This document shows, piece by piece, positions 18,461 through 27,250 of a stretch of DNA of 64,000 nt. The stretch is from contig JAGAOO010000021.1 in assembly GCA_017623675.1 (NCBI GenBank), positions 1-64,000 of the forward strand, written 5' to 3'. This DNA is from Lachnospiraceae bacterium. GTDB lineage: Bacteria; Bacillota; Clostridia; Lachnospirales; Lachnospiraceae. The position numbers were made by a program, and so were the translations under genes. The first letter of the stretch is position 1. Each line of letters starts with the position of its first letter. The notes under the pieces were generated by a model. It did no database searches. It was not told the DNA's origin and saw nothing but the letters and a program-made list of their open reading frames with translations.

Positions 18461-19920
18461 GAAATATCGGTGTCAAGGTTAAAATAAAATTCTACCCCAT
18501 CCTGTACATTTCGGACACCATATGCTTTGTCATGTGCCTCCATCGCCGCAGCAACAACGGAAAGGCCAATACCACTTCCCCCATATTCTCTGGTTCTGGC
18601 CTTATCTACTTTGTAGAACTTTATCCAGAGTTTATCTAATTCTTCCTCCGGAATCGGATGACCGGTATTATATACAACTATTTGCACTTCTTTTTCCAAT
18701 GGGATAGCTCGTACTTCTATTCTTCCTCCCGGTGTCACATAATGAATAGCATTTGATATATAGTTGCTTACCACCTCTTCAATCAGAAATTCATCTGCCC
18801 ATACATAAAGAGGACCTTGAATTTGAATCTCCAAAACTGCTTCTGTTTCTTCTATCAATATATCCGAAGCCTGACATATATTACGAATTAATTCCACAAT
18901 ATCAAAACGGCTTACCTGAACCTGACTTTGCCCAAATTCCAATTCATTTAAGGATAACAGCTTCTTTACCATGTTATTCATTTTATTTGCTTCATCTATA
19001 ATAACATCACAATAGAATTCCTGACTTTCCGGGTCGTCATTAATGCTTTCTTTTAACCCTTCCGCATATCCCTGAATTAATGCAATTGGTGTTTTCAATT
19101 CGTGGGAAACATGAGACAGAAACTCTTTCCGCATTTCATCAATTTGAATCTTGTTTTCGATATCATGATGAAGCTCATTATTGGCTGTTTTCAATTCGGA
19201 AATCGTTGTTTCTAATTTTGTAGATAAGCGATTCATGCTTTCGCCCAGTTCACCTATCTCATCCTTTGTTCGCACAGCCACTCTGGCGTCAAAATCCAGA
19301 TTGGACATTCGTTTTGCCACTACTGCCATGTCGTGGATTGGTTTTGTAAAATAACGACTAATGCAGGAAATAACAATAGCCGCCAGCACCAATATTGATA
19401 TGCTGAAATATAGAAAAATACGATTCGTAAATTTAGCACTACTGTTAATGGAATCCATAGATGTACGTATAACAATCATGTATCCATTACTCAAATAACC
19501 AATCAAGTCAAAATAACCATTCTTCATTCTGTCATCCTGATGCTCTTCTATAATATATGGCTTATCGTCCATATGGAAATTCGGATTTTGTATCAGCTTT
19601 GTCATAGAATTCAAGCTATCAAACATCATACCTTTTTCATTGGTTGTCGTATATATTTTACCAAACCCATCACTTACAACTATAATTGCATTATCCGGAT
19701 TATTCAGCCCGGCAAATCCAACTTTGAGTTCTTCATCTGTCCAATCTGAATTTGCAAATAATGCATCTACCTGATAATACAGACTTTCCAAGTTATCCTC
19801 TGCTTTTGCCTCAAACCAGAAAAAAGATCCTCGATGATAGAGCATCCAACTGGCAGCTATAATAAGTGCTATAAAAGAAATAGAAACAATAGTGAGTTTA
19901 AACTGTACAGAACGTTTCAT
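18457..19920 (-). CDS. Sensor histidine kinase, HAMP-HisKA-HATPase
   Basis: A membrane sensor kinase has an N-terminal helix (about 9-28), an extracellular sensing domain (about 30-165), a second helix (about 168-190), a HAMP domain (about 190-240), HisKA with the phospho-acceptor His in SHVSHELKTPIAL (near 273) and a HATPase domain with N box (SNYISNAIHYV) and G boxes (YGGSGIGLSVV). The signal is unknown. Its ATG overlaps the end of the response regulator gene by 4 nt, so the two form a pair. Confidence 0.95.
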   Translation of the reverse strand: MKRSVQFKLTIVSISFIALIIAASWMLYHRGSFFWFEAKAEDNLESLYYQVDALFANSDWTDEELKVGFAGLNNPDNAIIVVSDGFGKIYTTTNEKGMMFDSLNSMTKLIQNPNFHMDDKPYIIEEHQDDRMKNGYFDLIGYLSNGYMIVIRTSMDSINSSAKFTNRIFLYFSISILVLAAIVISCISRYFTKPIHDMAVVAKRMSNLDFDARVAVRTKDEIGELGESMNRLSTKLETTISELKTANNELHHDIENKIQIDEMRKEFLSHVSHELKTPIALIQGYAEGLKESINDDPESQEFYCDVIIDEANKMNNMVKKLLSLNELEFGQSQVQVSRFDIVELIRNICQASDILIEETEAVLEIQIQGPLYVWADEFLIEEVVSNYISNAIHYVTPGGRIEVRAIPLEKEVQIVVYNTGHPIPEEELDKLWIKFYKVDKARTREYGGSGIGLSVVAAAMEAHDKAYGVRNVQDGVEFYFNLDTDIS

Positions 19921-20597
19921 TTTGATACCTCAAACTTATAACCCATTCCCCAGATAGTTTTTATATATTCACCCTTATCTTTCATCTTGCTTCGTAATTT
20001 CTTTACATGGGTATCTATCGTTCTGGCATCCCCAAAATAATCATAATTCCACACATTATTTAGAATCTTTTCTCTGGACAAAGCAACTCCTTCATTCACG
20101 ACAAAATAATGTAACAATTCAAATTCCTTATAACTCAGTTCAATTGCTTCTCCATCAATTTTAACCATATGAGCATTGACATCCATTTCAATACCACCGG
20201 CCTTTAAAACAGAATCCGTCTGAAGATTGTTGGTTCTTCGCAAGACTGCCTCCACGCGTGCTACAAGTATTTTCGGACTAAATGGCTTAGTAATATACTC
20301 ATCCACACCAAGTTCATAACCCAGAAGTTCATCTCTTTCATCTGATTTTGCTGTCAACATAATAATAGGAATCTTAGAATACTGACGAATCTCTTTACAC
20401 ACCTGCCACCCATCCATTTTGGGCATCATTACATCCAGAATCACCAGAGAAATATCTTTATTGGCGAAAAAAATGTCGATTGCTTCTTCGCCGTCTCCGG
20501 CTTCTACCACCTGAAAATCCTTATGAATCAAAAAGTCTTTTACCAGTTTCCGCATTCTGCTTTCATCATCAACCACTAAAATTTTAATCTTATCCAT
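19917..20597 (-). CDS. OmpR/PhoB-family response regulator
   Basis: The receiver domain has the acidic pair VVDDESRMR, the phospho-acceptor Asp near 55 (LVILDVMMPKMDGW) and the conserved Lys in ITKPFSP. The C-terminal winged helix (about 130-225) ends with RTIDTHVKKLRSKM and WGMGYKFE, typical of OmpR-type DNA binding. The start is ATG 20597 behind a GGGGG site; a TTG 15 nt further up is less likely. It is the partner of the kinase overlapping its 3' end. Confidence 0.95.
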   Translation of the reverse strand: MDKIKILVVDDESRMRKLVKDFLIHKDFQVVEAGDGEEAIDIFFANKDISLVILDVMMPKMDGWQVCKEIRQYSKIPIIMLTAKSDERDELLGYELGVDEYITKPFSPKILVARVEAVLRRTNNLQTDSVLKAGGIEMDVNAHMVKIDGEAIELSYKEFELLHYFVVNEGVALSREKILNNVWNYDYFGDARTIDTHVKKLRSKMKDKGEYIKTIWGMGYKFEVSK

Positions 20598-20666
20598 GTG
20601 TAATACCCCCAATGGTTTTCTTTCTAGCTATGACTATAGCAAAGGAATATGTAAAAACTGTGAAAT

Positions 20667-21254
20667 CTATTCCTCATTTGTGATTTCCAATTCCCTTTCC
20701 CGTTCCCGGATTCTGGCTTCCCGTTGTGTTAATTCTTCTTCCCAACCGGCATAACGATTTAAAATCTTATTCTCTGTATTAATATATCCAACATTAGGAT
20801 TCAGCACCGTAATGATAAACATAGAAACAATCATAAAGATCAAAACCCCAATCAAAATCAGAGACTTATGTCTGGAACGTTCTAACTTTTGATTCTCTGT
20901 CTGTAAAAACTCCAATTGCTCCTGCTGTGCCCGTGACATACCTTTCCTATTCTCAATGTACACATAAGGTAGTTCTGAATCATCCAGTTTCAATTCATCT
21001 GCTAAATACTCTCTGAATTCTCCTAGAAATTGATATCCAACCGGTGTTTTAAACGCCTTTTTTTCAACCAGCCGTTGATACAATTCCAGCATATCCTTGG
21101 TTTTCGTAAAATCAATTTTTTCTTTTAATGCGTTAATATTTCGTTGCTCCCGCAATGCTTCCTGTGCATCCCGAAGGTTTTCAAATTGAAATTCCCCAAC
21201 CTTGCATTCCTCTTCTGAAGAATCATATTGCAATTCTTCCATATTATCACTCAT
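20667..21254 (-). CDS. Membrane protein of unknown function with coiled-coil flanks
   Basis: No family recognised. This 195-residue protein has a cytosolic-looking helical part (about 1-130, rich in Glu/Lys/Gln), one membrane helix at about 134-152 (LILIGVLIFMIVSMFIITVL) and a charged helical tail (TQREARIRERERELE). It lies 69 nt upstream of the response regulator and may share its transcript, but the link is only positional. Confidence 0.7.
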   Translation of the reverse strand: MSDNMEELQYDSSEEECKVGEFQFENLRDAQEALREQRNINALKEKIDFTKTKDMLELYQRLVEKKAFKTPVGYQFLGEFREYLADELKLDDSELPYVYIENRKGMSRAQQEQLEFLQTENQKLERSRHKSLILIGVLIFMIVSMFIITVLNPNVGYINTENKILNRYAGWEEELTQREARIRERERELEITNEE

Positions 21255-21289
21255 AAGCCTCCTCCTTTCTGATGGATTCTTATAGAAAA

Positions 21290-21321
21290 AGGGTGTTACA
21301 AACGCTCGGTCTGAACACCCT
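21290..21321 (-). terminator. Terminator of the small lipoprotein gene
   Basis: An 8-bp stem (AGGGTGTT/AACACCCT) with a 16-nt loop is followed on the minus strand by TTTTTCTAT. It lies 22 nt past the stop codon of the lipoprotein gene. Confidence 0.75.
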
Positions 21322-21343
21322 ATGTCTTCTGTCTAAACAACCA

Positions 21344-21895
21344 CTATTCTGAAACTGTATCCTCAGATGTATCACTTACTGCTCCGGTATCAGAGCTTTC
21401 CTGCACTAATGTAATCTCATGCTCTGAAGCCAAAGCTTCAATCTGTCCCTCATAATCATCAAAAGCAGCTTCTGCTTCTGTAATCAATTTGTCTGCATCG
21501 TTCAACATATCGGAATCACATGCTTCAATTGCTTCTGCAACCTTCTGTAATGCTTCTAACTGCTTTTTGGCTGCATCCCCACAAGTAGTTTGGAGTGCTT
21601 GTACTTCCACCGTCTCAGGTGTGATTGCATTGATTTTTGTAATATAATCCTCATAAGTTGGAATAATGGAATTATTCAATGCATCAAGCAATTGTTGAGA
21701 ATCTGCATCTGTTGCGGAAACATAAGAATTATATTCATTAATTGCTGTCTTCTGCAATTCCTGCACGGATGACATTTCTGTCAGATATGTATATAAATCA
21801 TCCTTTACAACATCCTTCTTTCCGCATGCGGTCATACAAAGCATTAAACCGGTTAAAGCAATAGCTACTGTTAATTTCTTTAATATTCTTTTCAT
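21344..21895 (-). CDS. Putative helical lipoprotein
   Basis: The lipoprotein signal is KLTVAIALTGLMLCMTAC, with the lipobox Cys at residue 23. The mature part (about 160 residues) is mostly helical and acidic, with Ala/Glu/Asp-rich heptads, and ends in a Ser/Thr/Asp-rich tail. No family recognised. I chose ATG 21895 with GAGG seven bases upstream. A longer frame beginning at 21973 would start upstream of the promoter and is rejected. It is flanked by its own promoter and terminator. Confidence 0.8.
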   Translation of the reverse strand: MKRILKKLTVAIALTGLMLCMTACGKKDVVKDDLYTYLTEMSSVQELQKTAINEYNSYVSATDADSQQLLDALNNSIIPTYEDYITKINAITPETVEVQALQTTCGDAAKKQLEALQKVAEAIEACDSDMLNDADKLITEAEAAFDDYEGQIEALASEHEITLVQESSDTGAVSDTSEDTVSE

Positions 21896-21926
21896 AAGTA
21901 ATCCTCGTACCTTTATTTTTTCTTGT

Positions 21927-21955
21927 ATTTTAGCATATAAATATCCAAAGTTCAA
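21927..21955 (-). promoter_or_regulatory. Promoter of the small lipoprotein gene
   Basis: The minus strand reads TTGAAC, 17 nt, TAAAAT with a TG extension before the -10 box. It lies just past the structured element at 21959-22055. Confidence 0.75.
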
Positions 21956-21958
21956 CCT

Positions 21959-22055
21959 TTGTGGCAAACGCATCTAAATCCGAACAAGTTCGGATGGGCA
22001 TTTGCGTAGGTGATAAGGCATCCTCCCAGCTTCGCTGGGTTCCTCCCTACCACAA
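21959..22055 (-). other. Structured palindromic element downstream of tmRNA
   Basis: Read on the minus strand, TTGTG (22055-22051) pairs with CACAA (21963-21959). Directly inside, GTAGG pairs with CCTAC (22010-22006), and GCAAATGC (22005-21998) pairs with GCGTTTGC (21971-21964). These three helices join with no unpaired bases, giving a tight three-way-junction-like fold. One arm carries a CCCAGC-GAA-GCTGGG hairpin and the other ATCCGAAC-TT-GTTCGGAT. It starts 4 nt after the tmRNA end and has no T-run. It may be a 3' processing element, a separate RNA or a dispersed repeat; which one cannot be told from one copy. Confidence 0.65.
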
Positions 22056-22059
22056 GATA

Positions 22060-22404
22060 TGGAGCTGGCGGGAATCGAACCCGCGTCCGAAGGCCCTTCC
22101 ATTACAGTTTCTCCCATTACAGTCCGCATACATTCATTCCCTCAGCCGACTGCCTACGAACGGGCTGTCAGCTTCAGTAGCTTCATAAATCTTCGAGTGC
22201 CGCAAAGCTTAAGCAATCGAGTGCCCCGCATGGATGAAGCCGGTGATCTCAAGCTACGGGAGACTCAAGGCCGACTGCTGCGATTAGGCAGCTAATGCAA
22301 ATTTTTCGTCTGCGTTTATATTTAGATTTCCAAGTTTTTACATGGCCCTGGTCCATGAATGGCTTCCATAATTTCAAAACCCCCGTCGAAACCAGTACAA
22401 CCCC
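22060..22404 (-). ncRNA. ssrA: Transfer-messenger RNA (tmRNA)
   Basis: This 345-nt RNA rescues stalled ribosomes. The 5' end GGGGTT pairs with AGCTCC at the 3' end, and the T-arm GGTTCGATTCC of the tRNA-like domain is present. The CCA is not encoded. The reading frame at 22313-22284 begins with the GCA resume codon and encodes ADEKFALAA then TAA, a short tag with the usual hydrophobic ALAA end. The partner gene smpB lies about 350 nt upstream. It has its own promoter at 22442-22470. Confidence 0.96.
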
Positions 22405-22441
22405 TGATTGATTGTATGGTAATCAGACGATTTCTACTATC

Positions 22442-22470
22442 ATAGTATGCTGAAAGCTACTATTTGTCAA
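22442..22470 (-). promoter_or_regulatory. Promoter of tmRNA
   Basis: The minus strand reads TTGACA, 17 nt, TACTAT. Transcription would begin near 22435, leaving a leader of about 30 nt to be trimmed from the tmRNA 5' end. Confidence 0.8.
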
Positions 22471-22478
22471 TTTGAATT

Positions 22479-22736
22479 TTATTCCTCTTCTTCCATCTGA
22501 CGGTTAATTTCCTGCAACAATTCCCCATCATTATCAGCGTTCACTTCTTCCTCATAACCGATTTGTTCCTGATAGTTTGGGTACAGCCAATACTTACCAA
22601 GAAAGAAACCCAGTGCACCTCCGAATATAATACAGCCTGCCAGAATCCAAAGCATATTTTGAATGCTTTTTCTTCTTTGAATCTGCTGCTTTGTTTTTTT
22701 CTTCTTTTTTCGCTGGTCTACCTTTGCCTGACTCAC
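22479..22736 (-). CDS. Small single-span membrane protein
   Basis: This 85-residue protein has a very basic N-terminus (QRKKKKKTKQQIQRRK), one glycine-rich membrane helix (about 27-48, LWILAGCIIFGGALGFFLG) and an acidic tail (EEEVNADNDGELLQEI, ending in a run of Glu). No family recognised. It sits 15 nt after smpB and just before the tmRNA promoter, so it is probably the last gene of the secG-rnr-smpB transcript. Confidence 0.7.
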   Translation of the reverse strand: MSQAKVDQRKKKKKTKQQIQRRKSIQNMLWILAGCIIFGGALGFFLGKYWLYPNYQEQIGYEEEVNADNDGELLQEINRQMEEEE

Positions 22737-22751
22737 AAAACATTCCTCCTT

Positions 22752-23222
22752 CTACTGCAGATTCCGAATTTTAAATTCTTTTTCTGCTTCCCGTTTTTGG
22801 TCTTTCTTTGCAATATCCTGTCGCTTGTCATAAAGCTTTTTACCTCTGGCAAGACCGATTTCCACCTTCACCAGACTATCCTTAAAATACACTTTCAAGG
22901 GAACAATGGTATAACCCTTTTCCTTTGACTGACCCATCAGTTTGTTGATTTCTGATTTGTGAAGCAACAGTTTTCTGGTTCGCAATGGGTCTTTATTAAA
23001 AATATTTCCTTTCTCATAAGGACTGATATGCATATGATAAATGTACATTTCACCATTATCAATGCCAATAAAAGATTCCTTGATGCTACAATGTCCTAAA
23101 CGCAGGGATTTGACTTCTGTTCCCGCCAAAGCGATTCCGGCCTCATAGGTATCTTCAATAAAATAATCATAATATGCTTTTTTGTTGTTTGCAATCAAAC
23201 GGCTTCCCTTTTCCTTTGCCAT
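22752..23222 (-). CDS. smpB: SsrA-binding protein
   Basis: SmpB carries tmRNA into stalled ribosomes. The OB-fold core is clear: [28 protein letters not shown] and the C-terminal [17 protein letters not shown] tail that reads the empty mRNA channel. I chose ATG 23222 behind GGGAGG; a start 27 nt upstream lies before that site. At 156 residues it has family length. It works with the tmRNA encoded next to it. Confidence 0.97.
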   Translation of the reverse strand: MAKEKGSRLIANNKKAYYDYFIEDTYEAGIALAGTEVKSLRLGHCSIKESFIGIDNGEMYIYHMHISPYEKGNIFNKDPLRTRKLLLHKSEINKLMGQSKEKGYTIVPLKVYFKDSLVKVEIGLARGKKLYDKRQDIAKKDQKREAEKEFKIRNLQ

Positions 23223-23269
23223 TTTAATCCTCCCATATGTTATTGCCAAATGTATTTATTATCAAGATG

Positions 23270-25426
23270 TTATATAAGTTCCGGTTCTTCGGATTCTGCT
23301 TCCTCTGCCAGAACAAAATCTATGGTTTTTAATATTCGGTCTGTGTCCTTTACCATAACACGTACCTTCTGACCCAGAGTGTAGCTTTTCCCAGAGTCTG
23401 CTCCTATCATAGCATATTTTTCTTCATCATAGTAGTAGTAATCATCCAGCATATTTGTCACATGTACCAAGCCTTCTACGGTATTCGGCAATTCCACGAA
23501 CATCCCCCATGCATTGACTCCGGAAATAACACCATCAAAGCACTCACCAATTCGCTTAGACATATACTGCACCTTTTTCAATTTTTCTACTTCCCGTTCC
23601 GCTTCTTCTGCCCGTCTTTCAAGTTTTGAACAGTCCTCTGTCACCTTCGGCAAAAGCTTTTCATAATGCTTATATCGTTTTTCATTGAAACCTCCGTGGA
23701 GATTCTCCTTAATAATCCGGTGTATCTGTAAATCCGGATATCGACGAATCGGTGAAGTAAAATGACAGTAATACTGGGTTGACAGTCCAAAATGTCCGGT
23801 ACAGACCGTTCCGTATCTTGCCTGCTTCATGGAACGGAGTGTCAATCGGCTAATCATTGCCTCCTCCGGGGAACCCTCAATACTTGCCAGAAGCTTCTGA
23901 AATTCTTTTGGGTGCAGATTATCCGGATTTGCCTTAAAATAATATCCAAAATTAGATATCAATACACTTAATTTCTGTATTTTTTCCGGGTCCGGTGATT
24001 CGTGGGTACGATACACAAACGGTATCTCCTGCCAGAAATAATCCTCTGCAACTGTTTCGTTTGCAATCAGCATAAAGTCTTCAATTATTTTGTTTGCCGA
24101 CAGTCGTTCATAAGGTTTAATCTCAACCGGGAAACCTTTTTCATCCAGAATAATCTTAGATTCCGGGAAATCAAAATCAATGGAGCCTCGTTTATCCCTA
24201 CGCTTGCGTAAAATATCCGCCAGTTCCTTCATGGTATAGAACATAGGCAAGAATTCCTCATACTCCTGCATAACTGCACTGTCCTGTTGTTCTAATATTT
24301 GATTGACATTGGTATATGACATTCTGCGGTCCACACGTATGACAGTTTCTGCAATTTCATGACTCAATACTTTACCATTCTCATCAATCTGCATAATACA
24401 GCTTAAAGCCAGGCGGTCAACTCCTTGATTCAACGAACAAATACCATTGGACAACTTGTGTGGAAGCATTGGAATTACCCGATCTACCAGATAGACACTG
24501 GTGCCTCGTTTTAATGCTTCTTCATCCAGTGGTGAATGTTCTGTAACATAGTGGGATACATCTGCAATATGTACCCCTAATTCATATCCGGTTTCCTTTT
24601 TTGTAATTGTAATAGCATCATCCAAATCCTTGGCATCTTCACCATCGATAGTTACTGTCTGCCATTCTCGTAAATCCTTTCTTCCAGCCATATCCTTTGT
24701 ATCGACACTTTCCGAAATTCGTTCAGCCTGACGAAGCTCCATGTCACTGAATTCTACCGGAAGCTCATATGCCCGTACAATGGATAGAACATCGGTAGCC
24801 GGATCATTGATATGTCCAAGAATCTCTGTAATGCGTCCCTCGGGTTTACGATTCTTTCCGCCATAGTCTGTTATCTGTACTAAAACCTTATGACCCCTTA
24901 CAGCACCTTTTGTCAGTGCCTTAGGAATAAAGATATCCTGATTGAATTTTACATTATCCGGTATCACAAAGCCAAAGCCCTTTCCCGGATCAAAGGTACC
25001 AACCAGCTCTTTAATGCCATGAGAAACTATTTTCACAATTTCTCCTTCTTTCCGTCTGCCACCTTCCGTAGACATATTGGTGATACGCATTAAAACCGTA
25101 TCCATATGCAAGGCACCATTACATTGCTTTTCCGGTATAAAATAATCCTCGGTTTCTCCCTCCACTGTTACGAAACCAAAGCCTCGGTTATTCCCCGTGA
25201 ATGTACCACAAATCAAACCATTATCTAATTTTTGATACTTCCCACGTGGGGTTTTCATAATAAAACCTTCTGAAGTCAGTTCATTCAATATCTGAGATAA
25301 AATTGGTTTGTCTTCCTCCTTCAATTGAAACAGATAAGCTAACTCTTTATACTTTAAAGGCTTGTACTCAGGACTATAAATGACATCCTTCACTTTCTTC
25401 TTTCGTTCTAAATACTGTTCGTCCAT
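23270..25426 (-). CDS. rnr: Ribonuclease R
   Basis: This 3'-5' exoribonuclease degrades structured RNA, including messages released by tmRNA. It shows N-terminal winged-helix and cold-shock/OB regions (TFTGNNRGFGFVTVEGE, FDPGKGFGFVIPD), the RNB catalytic core with the Asp cluster in DGEDAKDLDDAI and RTHESPDPEKI, and a C-terminal S1 domain (ISGVNAWGMFVELPNTVEG). I chose ATG 25426 behind GGAGGAAAT, giving 718 residues. It sits between secG and smpB, a conserved arrangement. Confidence 0.96.
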   Translation of the reverse strand: MDEQYLERKKKVKDVIYSPEYKPLKYKELAYLFQLKEEDKPILSQILNELTSEGFIMKTPRGKYQKLDNGLICGTFTGNNRGFGFVTVEGETEDYFIPEKQCNGALHMDTVLMRITNMSTEGGRRKEGEIVKIVSHGIKELVGTFDPGKGFGFVIPDNVKFNQDIFIPKALTKGAVRGHKVLVQITDYGGKNRKPEGRITEILGHINDPATDVLSIVRAYELPVEFSDMELRQAERISESVDTKDMAGRKDLREWQTVTIDGEDAKDLDDAITITKKETGYELGVHIADVSHYVTEHSPLDEEALKRGTSVYLVDRVIPMLPHKLSNGICSLNQGVDRLALSCIMQIDENGKVLSHEIAETVIRVDRRMSYTNVNQILEQQDSAVMQEYEEFLPMFYTMKELADILRKRRDKRGSIDFDFPESKIILDEKGFPVEIKPYERLSANKIIEDFMLIANETVAEDYFWQEIPFVYRTHESPDPEKIQKLSVLISNFGYYFKANPDNLHPKEFQKLLASIEGSPEEAMISRLTLRSMKQARYGTVCTGHFGLSTQYYCHFTSPIRRYPDLQIHRIIKENLHGGFNEKRYKHYEKLLPKVTEDCSKLERRAEEAEREVEKLKKVQYMSKRIGECFDGVISGVNAWGMFVELPNTVEGLVHVTNMLDDYYYYDEEKYAMIGADSGKSYTLGQKVRVMVKDTDRILKTIDFVLAEEAESEEPELI

Positions 25427-25496
25427 ATTTCCTCCAACTCTGCAATCAGACACTCGTGCAAGCACAATGCCGCTTGTCGGGCTTTTGCTACAAAAT

Positions 25497-25524
25497 AAAA
25501 GCTGCCGTTTACACGACAGCTTTT
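25497..25524 (-). terminator. Terminator or attenuator between secG and rnr
   Basis: On the minus strand an 11-bp stem (AAAAGCTGTCG/CGGCAGCTTTT, one U-G pair) with a 6-nt loop is followed by ATTTTG. It is only 6 nt past the secG stop codon. No promoter is visible before rnr, so part of the transcription probably reads through. Confidence 0.65.
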
Positions 25525-25529
25525 ATCTT

Positions 25530-25772
25530 CTAGAAAATACCCAAACTCAAGACCAGCGCAATAACAAAGAATAAAATTGCAAGAATGGTTGTAAATAATG
25601 CTAATTTTGATTCCTTTGAGCGGCCTTTATTCTTACTCCAATAAGTCTCAGTTCCACCGCCGATAGAACTTGAAAGACCATTAGACTTTCCTTCTTGTGA
25701 TAATACTAAAACTGCCATAATTACAGCTACTAACAAAAATACAATTGTAAGTGCAAGTTTCATAATTGACAC
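25530..25772 (-). CDS. secG: Preprotein translocase subunit SecG
   Basis: SecG is the small accessory subunit of the SecYEG channel. This 80-residue protein has two hydrophobic helices (about 4-22 and 57-78) joined by the conserved loop VLSQEGKSNGLSSSIGGGTETYW. It has its own promoter upstream and a hairpin terminator at its end. The secG-rnr-smpB-ssrA order is widely conserved in Bacillota. Confidence 0.95.
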   Translation of the reverse strand: MSIMKLALTIVFLLVAVIMAVLVLSQEGKSNGLSSSIGGGTETYWSKNKGRSKESKLALFTTILAILFFVIALVLSLGIF

Positions 25773-25803
25773 CTCCGTTCCAAAAAAAACTCAACTGTTG
25801 TTG

Positions 25804-25832
25804 ATTTTAACACAGAGGTCTACGAAATTCAA
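25804..25832 (-). promoter_or_regulatory. Promoter of secG
   Basis: The minus strand reads TTGAAT, 17 nt, TAAAAT, 31 nt upstream of the secG start. It separates secG from the glycolytic genes. Confidence 0.7.
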
Positions 25833-25886
25833 CCCTTTTTTACCATGTTATTACAATGTCAGAAATAGTTCCAATCCATCTGCTCT

Positions 25887-27217
<1,331 letters not shown>

Positions 27218-27250
27218 GAAGTTTATTCATACATTATAGAATTGTATAAT

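Noticed and set aside
21961-22295. Plus-strand reading frames over the tmRNA region
   Set aside because: They lie antisense to tmRNA and the structured element. Their sequence is explained by the RNA, and there is no ribosome site.
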